Below are positions 48,401-58,622 of a stretch of DNA of 64,000 nucleotides, piece by piece. The DNA lies in assembly GCA_001600875.1 (NCBI GenBank), contig BCLD01000016.1, forward strand, positions 107,502 through 171,501, in the 5' to 3' direction. Source of the DNA: Solicoccozyma terricola (Eukaryota > Basidiomycota > Tremellomycetes > Filobasidiales > Piskurozymaceae). Under the pieces are notes generated by a model. The model saw only the letters and a program-made list of their open reading frames with translations, was not told where the DNA came from and made no database searches. The position numbers and the translations under genes were made by a program. Positions within the stretch are counted from its first letter, which is position 1. Each line of letters begins with the position of its first letter.

Positions 48401-50266
48401 CTTACAAGGCTAAGGTGAAGGGCAAGCGACGTGATTTGGGAGATACTGACGAGGGAGATGTGGCGGGACTGCATGCTTGTCCATTGCCATGTGGGAAGCT
48501 TTTGGGATGTGGACTGCACACGTAAGTGGCTAGCGCTCCGCCTTGATCTGCTTGATATCGCTCTGACTTTTTACTCCGTCATCTGTCGCTCAGCTGCACC
48601 CAGCTCGACCACAAGGGCCCTTGCGGAAGGTGTTTGGAGGCGTCGTACGAGGAGGTTCGTAGTCACGGCCCCCAACTCACAAGTCTTCTACTGATCATCT
48701 GTCGCGTCGCTTGGTACAGCTCGTATGTCACTGCGGCCATACGGTCATGCAACCGCCAATCCGCTGGTGAGCCATGAATATCGAATCAAGCTATCCAATT
48801 TGTATCTCATACTTTGTTCCTCGACAGTGGCACCGTCCTGCAGTGCACATATCCCTGCGCTCGTCCAGCTCCAGCCTGCGGGCACCCCAAGCTTGCAAGC
48901 CACACCTGTCACGAACGAGAAGACTGCCCGCCATGTCCGTACCTTACGGAAAAGGCATGTGCTTGCGGCAAAAATCCTGCAGTCAAGAATGTCAGGTGCT
49001 CACAGGAGAGGGTATCCTGCGGCGCCGTCTGCGGAAAGTGAGTGGATTGGATGATATCTTTGAAGGCCCTTCCTTTATCGCGATGTTGAGACGCGGGTGG
49101 TTTCTTACAGACTTCTCTCGTGCGGGGGTCACCGCTGCTTGCGGTCATGTCATGGAGAGGACTGTGGTCCCTGCGATCAAATCTGCCGTAAACGCAAGAA
49201 ACTTTGGTGAGTTGACCCTCATTGATCAGCGTTGCAAGTCCTCTTGGCTGATCATGTTCGATCGTCAGCCAACATCCACACGATGACGAGGTCTGTCACG
49301 CTCCTTCGTCCTGTCCGGAGGAGACACCGTGTCCTACCAGTGAGTACAATTGGGCATGTAACCATTTGAGACTTTTTCTGATATTCATCTCCCTAAATCC
49401 CCAAACAGTCGTCACCCAATCTTGCCCTTGTGGCCATCTACAGCAGCGAGCCTCGTGTGGCGCTTGCTCTGCCAACCCGATCTCCAAGGAAAAAATCCCC
49501 TTGAAGTGCGTAGCCGAGTGTGCTCAACGACAACGCAATGCCCGACTTGCAGAGGCCCTGGGAATCACACCGACAGAGAAGACAGTCGAGTACCCTGTGG
49601 AACTGAAGAACTTTGCTACACACAATCACGCCTTTGTCGTCGCGGTGGAAAAGTCGTTTGGTGATTTTTTCATGAGTCCTAAACATGCAATGGTGTTGCC
49701 TCATACGCCGGCCACGAAGAGGCAGTTCGTGTTGAGTTTGGCGGAAATGTACCGCTTTGGTACGGAATTGGTGGATGTCGATCCTCATCGAAGGTGTGTT
49801 GGCATATTCTCTCCCAGCGTTTACCACTTGAAAAACTGACTGTGGCACCATCATCTAATACAGCGTACAGATCCGTCGACGCATAGACAGCCGAATCCCG
49901 AAACCTCTTCTCTCATCAACGACCGCCACACCCGCCGCTGCCAAGCGTCAACTCGGATCTCTGGGCGATATGAAGAAGGCAACGGCAGCAGGTGGAGGGG
50001 GCCTCAGTTCCATATCTACAGCATCAACCACCGCCCCCTCCTTTAAGCCAGCACTCCGAGCGTGGGCATCTCAGCCGCCTACGCCGAGGATTCCCGATGT
50101 AAATGGGTTGGCGGTAAGTGGAAGTCTATCAAGAAGACCTTCACCGATACCATCTCTGAGGAGGACTGGGGAATCGTCATCGAATGCATTCGGAGAAACG
50201 ACGAGGGCTATCACTCAGCCTAATGATGATGCAGCTAGGGATTGGGATGCCTCAGACAACGAGTAG
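45470..50266 (+). CDS. FAP1: NF-X1-type zinc finger protein, FAP1/NFX1 family
   Basis: Large Cys-rich nuclear protein with an R3H domain; yeast Fap1 binds FKBP12, human NFX1 regulates transcription. A disordered Asn/Gly/Ser-rich N-terminus leads to a RING-like domain (CPI-CFSPLLPSQAIWSC, YTPFHLNCMQDWA, WRCPGCQ). A long series of NF-X1 fingers follows, for example HSCGQSCSRKRAYCSHPCPN, SCHPGPCPPC, CGNPEHRCMESCHEASCEEC, CGHPCALDCHEGDCPPC and CGHPKLASHTCHEREDCPPC. The R3H region is AFVVAVEKSFGDFF to RQFVLSLAEMYRFGTELVDV. The tail is Ser/Pro-rich, stop 50264-50266. At the 5' end, three phase-compatible exons (45470-45656, 45761-45812, 45857 on) extend the protein upstream of the ATG at 45963, which is the safe start if that extension is not real. 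Confidence 0.86.
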
Positions 50267-50438
50267 GAGGGGGTGTAATGTACTTTTGGTCTATGCATAT
50301 ACGGCTTCCCCTTCGAAACCATGTGTGTATTATTTCCATCATCAATCCGAAATAGTCATTCATCATCAAGTAGATCTCAGGGAAAATCATCATCATACAA
50401 TTTCACACCGCTCGCCCCCCCCCCCCGGGNGGGTTTCA

Positions 50439-51551
50439 CTACAGCGAGAGATAATCCCTAACCTCCGCTTCTGTCAATTTTCTAAAAGTAGGTGGTAACC
50501 TCTCTCCACTTTTATGAACCATATCATCTGCCTTTGGAACTGTGACTACCCCTATTTCGATTGTTTTTTCCGTCATTTGACCTTCGAAACCTTCTTTGAG
50601 AGTTAAAAGTGCTGTATGGATCGCATCTTCCAATGAAAGTTCGTCATTGTATCTTACCCATTCAAACCCCCAAAAAGATTCCAAACATTTAGTTACCGAT
50701 TTCACTGCAAGGACGAACCTAGAGAGCGAAAGATCTCACCTCTTCTCTAAGAACGTCTTCCCGTTACTCATGTTCTTCCCGATCGCACTCGCCTTCCATG
50801 CCCAAAAACTACCAGATGGATCGACTTGGTATAACGATTGACCACGATGAGAGTCCCAACCTGCAATAAGCAATGAAACTCCGAATGGTCTCACACCACT
50901 ATCGTCGTCCCATTCATCCATCCATTCAAAACCCGGTAAATAAGTTTTCCAAAATCCCCTTCCCACTTTCCAAAAAACAATGAACTCACCCTTGTTGAGT
51001 AGCTTTCTGCATAACACCCGCAATATCACTAACCAAAACTTTCGTAGGTGGATATTCACCATAAACCTTCCAATAAGCTTGTGCGATTTTCCTAGCTTTC
51101 GTAACTAGAACTCTAAAATCTGGTCCCATACCGGAATAAACGAATCCAATGTTTGGACAAATGATTGCTACTTTTTCAATCATGCTGTCGTCTACTAGGA
51201 GAGATGGAGCTTTCTTTTCGGTGGCGAGGACTATACCGTTGGTTGCTGCGTGGGAGGGATAACGTCAGCGATGATTGTAGGTAGAACACATGAACGGGAC
51301 TTTTGTGTGATTCAACCAACACACCTTTAATACCCAAACTCGTTGTTCCACCAGCAACAGCAGCCAATGCATGTTCAATCTGGACAAGTTTTCCAGACGG
51401 CGAGAAAGTTGTGAGCGAGAAGCTGTAAGCGGTGGACAGTGGGTGGGTGTATGAATGAAGCAGGTCAATGTCAGGGAGATAGAAGTTGACGAATGTTCGG
51501 ATGTGCGATGGCTTACGAGTAATCTCCTCCACCACCTGGTGCGCCTGACAT
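50439..51551 (-). CDS. PRE8: 20S proteasome subunit alpha2
   Basis: Alpha-ring subunit of the 20S core particle. The minus-strand exons give [12 protein letters not shown], then [20 protein letters not shown] with the proteasome-alpha signature, [20 protein letters not shown] and [20 protein letters not shown]. Next come [40 protein letters not shown] and [60 protein letters not shown] and [20 protein letters not shown] follow, ending in a C-terminal helix to RDYLSL at 50439. The [16 protein letters not shown] block identifies alpha2. It is divergent from the alpha3 gene, 286 bp apart. Confidence 0.95.
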
Positions 51552-51837
51552 ACTGAGGAGATAAAGTGGACGATGAGGGAGAGTGTAGGTGGGATTTGCG
51601 TGTGGATGCCTTGTGTGGATGGACTGCACTGGTTGATGGGATGCGACCTGGATGTCTATGAGTGCTGTCGGGGGTGTTGGTGTTGAACGCGTAAGCGAAT
51701 TAGCATTCAATGACACGTCATCATCACCGTCAGCGTCAGTCCACCCAGTTCAACGCCAGGGACACGAGTCGTCGCATCGTATACACTCTACCCATATCCA
51801 ACTCTACCACACAGCACTCAGTCATCAACACGCAGAC
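51552..51837. promoter_or_regulatory. Shared divergent promoter of proteasome alpha2 and alpha3
   Basis: 286 bp separate the two start codons. A TGACACGTCA element lies at 51711-51720. No match to the yeast Rpn4 box GGTGGCAAA was seen. Confidence 0.55.
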
Positions 51838-53484
51838 ATGGTAAGCACTGCCAGTCCATTTTCCCAAAGGCCGATCTGGCGGTGCAGTGGGAAATATGGT
51901 CGAATCCTGACCACTTGCACGCGATTCATTCTTCTAATTCACTCCCTCTAGTCACGACGATATGATTCACGTACTACAATCTTCTCACCTGAGGGTGAGT
52001 CTTTCAGGCGGGGTTGCTCCATCTATCTTCGTGATACTGACTTGCATTGATGGACATGTCAACCCAGGTCGAGTCTTCCAAAGTGAGCTCGAGTCCCGTC
52101 GATCGACTATTAAACCCACACACAGACGCATACACACTGACCAATCTCCTTATACCTCTCTCTCAAAGTCGAATACGCAATGGAAGCCATCTCCATGGCT
52201 GGAACTGTCCTTGCTATTCTGACCAAGGAAGGAATCGTAATGGTTGCTGAAAAGGTATGTACCGCCCCCCCCCCCCCCCCCCTCCCCCCCATGTTCAAAC
52301 CCCCTTGTCCCGTCCGCTGATTGTTCAACGTAACTATTAACCCCGGGCATGATGTAGAAAGTTACTGGGAAATTATTGGACTTGAGTTTAACAGCTGGAG
52401 GTGTTGGAATGGGAGGTGAAGGTTTAGAAGCTTGGACAGGTGGTGGTGGAGAGAAGATATTCTTATTGAACAAGTTAGAGTTACTCGTTTTCCCCTTTTT
52501 AATTTTACAGATGCTGACGGGAAACCCCCCCCCCCCCCCCCCCCCCCCGACTCTACCTTTTTTTTGCTTTCGCTCCATCAGTAACATCCTAGCAGGTGTA
52601 GCTGGAATCACATCAGATGCAAATTCTCTTGTCAATTTCGCTCGAACTGCAGCTCAAAGACATTTGTTCTCGTATGATCAGGAAATTCCAGTAGAGATGT
52701 TAGCTCAGAGATTATGTGATATGAAACAGCAATACACTCAAATTGGAGGTTAGTTTTGGTGGTTGTGTTTTTTTTTTTTTTTATCGGGGGGTGTACTCAT
52801 ACAAAGGTGGGTTGAAATCAGGTCTTCGTCCGTTCGGCGTATCGTTACTCTACATGGGTCATGATCCGATTTATGGATTCCAATTATACCATTCTGATCC
52901 ATCTGGGAATTACTCTGGATGGAAAGCGACATGTATCGGAGCGAACAATTCAAAGTGAGTTACAATGCTTTCTCTTTCCTTTTTGTGCTGTGGGTTTTGA
53001 TTCGGGTAACGACAGCTAAATCCCGTGATCGATCTCATCATCTTTTTTTTGTGTTACCTACCTTAGCGCTCAATCTCTTCTTAAGCAGGATTACAAAGAA
53101 GACATGACGTTGGAGGAAGCAAAATCTTTAGCGTTGAAGATTATGAGTAAGACGATGGATTCTACGAAATTGGGTAGTGAGAAACGTGAGTCCGCTATCC
53201 GCTGTCCACTGTTAACCGTTTCCCTCCCCCTATCTCCTTATCTGACCACGCCGAACTTCCTCCCCCCCCCCTCTCTCCCGGGCGGCCGGCGAACAGTCGA
53301 ATTCGCAACAATGACACTCCATCCCAAAACGCAAGAACCACTCGCCAAGATATTCCGCGCTTCGGAACTTGATGCTCTTCTACGTGCTAATTCGTTAGGT
53401 GGAACCGTCGATGATTCTGTTGGTGTGGGAGAGGGAACAGGGGGTGGTGGGGGTGGGGGTGGGGATGTAGCGGTGTCGACGTAG
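51838..53484 (+). CDS. PRE9: 20S proteasome subunit alpha3
   Basis: Alpha-ring subunit. The first coding exon contributes only the ATG (51838-51840); GTAAGC follows at once. After splicing come [15 protein letters not shown], then [25 protein letters not shown] and [21 protein letters not shown] Gly-rich insert ([20 protein letters not shown]) precedes [40 protein letters not shown] and [20 protein letters not shown]. The subunit signature [20 protein letters not shown] and [19 protein letters not shown] follow, and a Gly/Val-rich C-terminus ends at 53484. [16 protein letters not shown] identifies alpha3. The Gly-rich insert near residue 65 looks unusual for the family. Confidence 0.93.
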
Positions 53485-53960
53485 GCCGAGGCCGTGGCCG
53501 TGGCAGTGGCCGGGTTGAGAGGGGAAACTCTCTAGTTTGTGTATACGAATTTCATGACGTTTTTTATTTGGGAAGATGATCGGAGACATTTTGGAGATCC
53601 ACGCTTTGGGAGGAAAGAGCTACGGATATCCTGCGTGCGTGGTTTTTCGGCGATGTCAAGGTATCTCATCAGAGGGAGGTGTTTGCCCTGGACACACACC
53701 CGCGGAGTTCTCCGGTTGCAGCGTTGCGAAGACTATAAGATGCAGGCAATTGCGGCGACTACCGCTTCATCCATCCATCTAACAATGCGACTGGCGTCTA
53801 GAAAATCTCATTAGACAAGTGAGGACGAACGACGGATAGTCTTCCACTACCTGTTTCCGGTTTGAAGACTCGCTCAAAAGTCATTCCATTCCCTACACTG
53901 TCAACCCATATAAATATAGCGAGAACCAACTCCATGTTATGTATACATCACATGACAATC
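53485..53960. other. Intergenic, convergent 3' ends
   Basis: Between the alpha3 stop and the BMT5-like stop. Open plus-strand frames show no recognisable protein. Confidence 0.45.
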
Positions 53961-55247
53961 CTACTGATTATCCGCTCTCAAAGCAAACTCCCAAGTCCTA
54001 CCCCCACCTCCTCTCATTATCTCTTCATTCCCAGCTTTACTAACTCCGTCTTTAAAACCCAAAGTCCTCCTATGTTCATAACCAGGATATAAAGCTGGAT
54101 CGAAAGCGAAAGATCTACAAATTCTATATCGAGGTTGACCTGATACTGCACCTTCTGCTTTTGGTGGATGTGTAGCTAGACGTGGGACTTCCCATAGTGT
54201 GTAAGGGGGTGCGTTGCGGAGGGTTATCAGGAGAGTTCCTTGGCGGTGCGGTGTGATGAATCGTTTGTTGGTGGTGGATGTGGGGTGTACTTCGGAGTCG
54301 GACTCGGCGTCGGCGTCGGATGTGATACCGTCGTTCTCGAGTTTCATATCATCGTCAACCTCTTTAATCTGATCGATCGTTTCTTCGTCTTCAGCGTCGT
54401 CGTTGTCGTCGTCGTCGTTGTTTCCATTCTTCCTCCCTCCCTTTGCTGTCTTCGCGGTCTTTGAATTCTTTGAATTCTTCCCCTTTCCTTTCCCCTTTCC
54501 AACTATTTCAAACCATCCAGGACCATCTGAAAGTTGACCACTTGCACTTTTGAAAAACAACATCAACATTTCTTGATTTGTTAAAATATTACGATTTTGA
54601 TCTTTTATTCCAGCTCCAACATGAGGGAAATTGAATACGATTTTCGACCATTTTTCTCCATTGATTCTACGTTTAGATTTAGTTGATCCTGTGATTGAAC
54701 GATATTTCTCGAGGTATCTCCCATCTACGCTGAATTCAACTTTTGCACCTAGATTCCGAACTCGTTGAACGATATCCTTCGCATCAGGGTATTTAGCATA
54801 ACAAGTCTCTTCATCATCGTACGACGTGGCCAAGATAAGATGACCTTGATGATTATGTGGTGGTTGAAGTATAGCTAGTGTATATGAGAAATTCGCTTCT
54901 CCAATGAGTAAAATCGTATCATCTTTATCAAACGGATACGTTTGTAATTTCCCTTTTCCCTTGGTTGTTTGTTTCCCCTTGCCTTCGACGTCTCCGTCTC
55001 CACCATCACCCACAACCAATGACTCATTATACTTCCTATCCAATTCCTCCCTCTGTCTCGCCATATCAACCTTGACCCTCTCCTCTTCCCTCTCTCTCCT
55101 TCTTTGTCGTTTCTCTTTCACATTGGTACCATTAACACTCCCCTTTTTAAGTTCTTGTGCTTGTGCACGTTGTTTTTCAGCGGTTCGGAGGGTGAGAATG
55201 GATTGATAGCCTGTAAGAGCTTGTTTGAGGGAGTGAGTCTTGGGCAT
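53961..55247 (-). CDS. BMT5: BMT5-like 25S rRNA uridine-N3 methyltransferase (DUF2431)
   Basis: Single exon, about 428 residues. The N-terminus is highly basic and charged, consistent with nucleolar targeting (RQRRREREEERVKVDMARQR). The methyltransferase domain opens at DDTILLIGEANFSYTLAILQ, continues GHLILATSYDDEETCYAKYP and AKVEFSVDGRYLEKY, then KIVFNFPHVGAGIKDQNRNI. After a Lys/Gly-rich and then acidic insert (KGKGKGKN to DDDDNDDAEDEETIDQ) come GTLLITLRNAPPYTLWEVPR and RICRSFAFDPALYPGYEHRR. LLIGEANFSY and the YDDEE / NFPHVG blocks are the DUF2431 signature. The exact target base is known only from yeast Bmt5. Confidence 0.88.
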   Translation of the reverse strand: MPKTHSLKQALTGYQSILTLRTAEKQRAQAQELKKGSVNGTNVKEKRQRRREREEERVKVDMARQREELDRKYNESLVVGDGGDGDVEGKGKQTTKGKGKLQTYPFDKDDTILLIGEANFSYTLAILQPPHNHQGHLILATSYDDEETCYAKYPDAKDIVQRVRNLGAKVEFSVDGRYLEKYRSITGSTKSKRRINGEKWSKIVFNFPHVGAGIKDQNRNILTNQEMLMLFFKSASGQLSDGPGWFEIVGKGKGKGKNSKNSKTAKTAKGGRKNGNNDDDDNDDAEDEETIDQIKEVDDDMKLENDGITSDADAESDSEVHPTSTTNKRFITPHRQGTLLITLRNAPPYTLWEVPRLATHPPKAEGAVSGQPRYRICRSFAFDPALYPGYEHRRTLGFKDGVSKAGNEEIMRGGGGRTWEFALRADNQ

Positions 55248-55673
55248 GGTTGGGGGGGTGGGTTGGGGGGGTGGGTAGTTGAAAGGTGGCTACGGTGTAC
55301 TCGAGTGAGTTGACTGCTCTGAATAATAAATTACCCGTCCCATACTTTCACGTGCTCCCTGTTCTCCCTCTTCCCTTCCCGCACTTTCACGTGTCATCTG
55401 CCCCCCTCCCCATTCTTGCATTACTTTCACGTGTTTCATTCCACCCCAGCCACTTTCACGTGTCACCCCCCCTCCCTCCCTTCCCCTCCCCTCCACCGGG
55501 AATGGTCACTAACCGAATACATTCGAAACAGCATCCACGGCAGCACACACACACACACGGGAGACGGGAACATCAACACACCACCATCATCATCATCATA
55601 CTCCCCAGCAACCAACCACCACAACCACAACACACACACACACCACCCCACCACCACCCCCACTACCCCCACC
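55248..55673. promoter_or_regulatory. Divergent promoter with four ACTTTCACGTG elements
   Basis: Shared upstream region of the BMT5-like and acyl-CoA dehydrogenase genes. Four same-orientation copies of ACTTTCACGTG lie at 55344-55354, 55383-55393, 55423-55433 and 55452-55462 (spacing 39, 40 and 29 bp). CT-rich and CA-rich sequence follows toward the dehydrogenase start. CACGTG is a bHLH core, so a bHLH regulator is plausible but not shown. Confidence 0.6.
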
Positions 55674-56947
55674 ATGTCCCGCTTCTCAAATACCCATCGA
55701 TCCCTCATTTCGGGATATCAATCCACTTCAATCAAATCATCAATGAGGCGTTCATTCGCTTCTACACCCATCAGGTCTTGTTAGTGTTTTGACTTCTTTC
55801 TTGGACTTGACAAGTTGGGGAGGTTTGGGTAAAGCTGAATTTGGGTGGTGTGGGAAACAGCTATTGGTTTTAAATTGACGGAAGAACAGGCTGGTATTCA
55901 AGGTGAGCACCACTTGAAGGGGTGGGGGTAGGGAAAGGGGATTTGGTGTTACTTCCTCAGATTTAATAGAGACTGATTGAAGACATTCCCCCTCAAATAT
56001 CCCCCTCATCACCGCACCGACCCGCACCACCGCACCAACCCCCACACACCAACCTTCAATTCTCACTCGCATCCACTCCCCGGATTTCCCCCCTCCCCTA
56101 CCCTCCCCTCCCCTCCCACCCTTCCCTCAGAACTCGCACGTCGTTTCAGTCGTGAAGAAATAGCACCTCAAGCAGCTCATTACGATCGTACAATGGTACG
56201 TTTCCCTTGGATTCTCCGTCTTAACCATGGCCAAACCCCCTAACCCCTCCAAACCCTTCCTAACCTTTCCTAACCCCTCCTAACCCCTCCTAACCCCTCT
56301 TCCAACCCCGCCCCCCGCGTAGGAATATCCACTCCCATTAATCCAAAAAGCTCATTCACTAGGTCTTCTCAACACCCATATCCCAATCAAATACGGTGGT
56401 TCTGAATTGGGTTTATTGGATTGTTCGATTATTAGTGAGGAATTAGCTTGGGGTTGTTCAGGTGTACAGACTGCTATGGAAGGTGAGGACGGAATGAATA
56501 AGTGGAAATGAAAAAAAAAGAATTTGAGGCATGGTTGGATGCTGATTCCCCCCGTACCCGTGAATCATGGCATTCCTTTTTCGTGTTTCTCTCAAAATTC
56601 ATGTTTTCCTTTTTTTTTTCTTCTTTTCCTTTCGTTGGATGGGGGGGGGATATATGGGATATTAAACAGCGAACGGATTAGCAGAAGCTCCATTGATAGT
56701 AGCTGCTTCAGAAGAAATCAAATTGAAATATTTAGGAAGAATGACTGAAGAACCACTCGTTGCTGCGTATTGTGTTGTGAGTTGGGGGGGATTTCCCCAT
56801 TCCGCGTTTTTTTTTCGTTTTCTTTGATTTGAACTGGAGGACGGCGAGTACTGAATCATTATCGATGTGTTGTGTCCGGATTCGGGTTTTGGAACGTTTC
56901 TTTACTTCTTAATCCCTAATCCCCTATATTATTTTATGCTTTTATCT

Positions 56948-56989
<42 letters not shown>

Positions 56990-57473
56990 TTCCTCCCTTC
57001 CTCCTTTTCTTTGTCGTTTCAAAAGACCGAACCTGGAGCTGGTTCAGACGTAGCAGGTATCAAAACTAAGGCTGAAAAAAAGGGAGATGATTGGGTATTG
57101 AATGGTTCAAAGATGTGGATCACGAATGGTGGATATGCGAATTGGTATGTGAGTGTCGAGACCTTGCGTCGCGCCGCGCCAATCCCCAGGAACCAAGATC
57201 ATCTCATACGTTGATTTATTCGTTTGACAACTAACCGGTGCGCTCCTCCCCCCCCCCCCCGCCCCCCTCCCCCTCTCTCCCACCCCCTTCAGTTTGTTCT
57301 AGCAAAAACAGACCCGAATACATCGCCGTCAAAGGGAATGACAGGATTCGTAGTTGATGGGAACTCGCCTGGAATCACGTTAGGAAAGAAAGAAATTAAC
57401 ATGGGTGAGAATCGATAGAGGAGGTTTCTTCTTTTTTTCTCTTCGCGGGGGGGGGGGGGGGGGGGGGGGGGGT

Positions 57474-57523
<50 letters not shown>

Positions 57524-58622
57524 CTTTTCAAATCCCCCCTAGTCCCCTCCCCTCCCCCCCCCCCCTTGGTTTTCCCGACCACACCAACTGATCATCGGAG
57601 GAACTTATCAAACAGGTCAACGTTGTTCTGATACGAGGATGATTACTTTTCAAGATGTGGTGGTTCCAGATACGAATGTGATTGGGAATGTCGGGGATGG
57701 ATTCAAGAGTGAGTTTGCAGAAAAGAAAAGGAAGAATGAGAAATCCCCTTTTAAAATTGGAAGAGTGTATTGATGACATCTTTCGCTGTCGCCTCGCCCA
57801 CCCTACAGTTGCTGTAAGTCACACCAAACACAATCTACCGATCGCAAGGTGCACGGAATTGACGGGAAGCGAGACCTTTTGCATTTTTCAGATGAAAGCC
57901 TTCGATATTACCCGACCATTGATCGCAGCAGCAGCAACAGGTATCGCCCAAAGAGCTCTAGAAGAAGCCACTCGTTACGCTCAAGAACGCAAGGTGAGTT
58001 GTCTCCCCTTCACTGCGCCCACGCACCTGGCTCAAGTGTCCCACGTTTGGGGGTCGTATTTAGACAATGGGAAAGGCTATTATCGAACATCAAGCTGTAG
58101 CTTTCATGTTGGCTGATATGGCTATCGGTGTTGAAGCCGCGAGAGGATTAGTGTGGAAGTCGGCATGGATGAAGGATAATGGGGAGAGGAACAGTGAGCT
58201 GCTGCGTCGTTTTAGGAACCTGAGCGTAGAAATTACAAGTCGCTGAGCTAAAGGGATATTTGATTTTAGCTCTCCACGCGAGTATGGCTAAGGCTTTCGC
58301 TTCGGAGACGGCTGTGAAGAATGCGAATCTTGGTGTGCAAGGTGAGAGCGAGTATGCAGTTTGATTACAGGTTATCATTTCGATTGACGTGAGATGAGAT
58401 GTTCTAGTCTTTGGCGGAGCGGGCTTTAATACAGAATACCCGATGGAGAAATTATATAGGTGAGTTGGGTTTTCCTTTCATACCATGCACGCTTTCTATA
58501 TTAACAATCATCACATATTGGCACCCCGTAGAGATGCGAAGATCTATGAGCTGTACGAAGGGACAAGTCAGATTCAGAAGCTGATTGTGTCGAGGCATCT
58601 GCCATTGGTGTACCCTGCGTGA
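55674..58622 (+). CDS. Acyl-CoA dehydrogenase, mitochondrial
   Basis: Flavoenzyme of fatty acid or branched-chain acyl-CoA oxidation, closest in motifs to medium-chain type. The Ser/Arg-rich leader ([28 protein letters not shown]) looks like a mitochondrial presequence. Then [52 protein letters not shown] and [20 protein letters not shown]. The FAD/substrate blocks are [40 protein letters not shown] and [20 protein letters not shown]. Next come [40 protein letters not shown] and [20 protein letters not shown]. The catalytic Glu lies in [19 protein letters not shown] 5-nt exon (57809-57813) completes GFKIAMKAFD. Introns contain a TTTC repeat, TAACCCCTCC units and a 76-nt G tract. Confidence 0.9.
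56241..56300. repeat. TAACCCCTCC-type direct repeats in an intron
   Basis: Degenerate tandem units resembling TAACCCC/CTCC inside the acyl-CoA dehydrogenase intron, about 60 bp. Confidence 0.75.
56949..56986. repeat. (TTTC)n microsatellite in an intron
   Basis: Perfect TTTC tandem repeat just upstream of the acceptor of the exon beginning TEPGAGSD. It probably doubles as the polypyrimidine tract. Confidence 0.85.
57447..57522. repeat. 76-nt G homopolymer (one T) in an intron
   Basis: G run with a single T at 57473, on the coding strand of the acyl-CoA dehydrogenase gene. Length may be approximate. Confidence 0.7.

Noticed and set aside
50439..53484. Proteasome alpha2 and alpha3 as a recent tandem duplication
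   Set aside because: The two proteins match different ancient alpha subunits along their length and are oriented head to head, so recent duplication is not supported.
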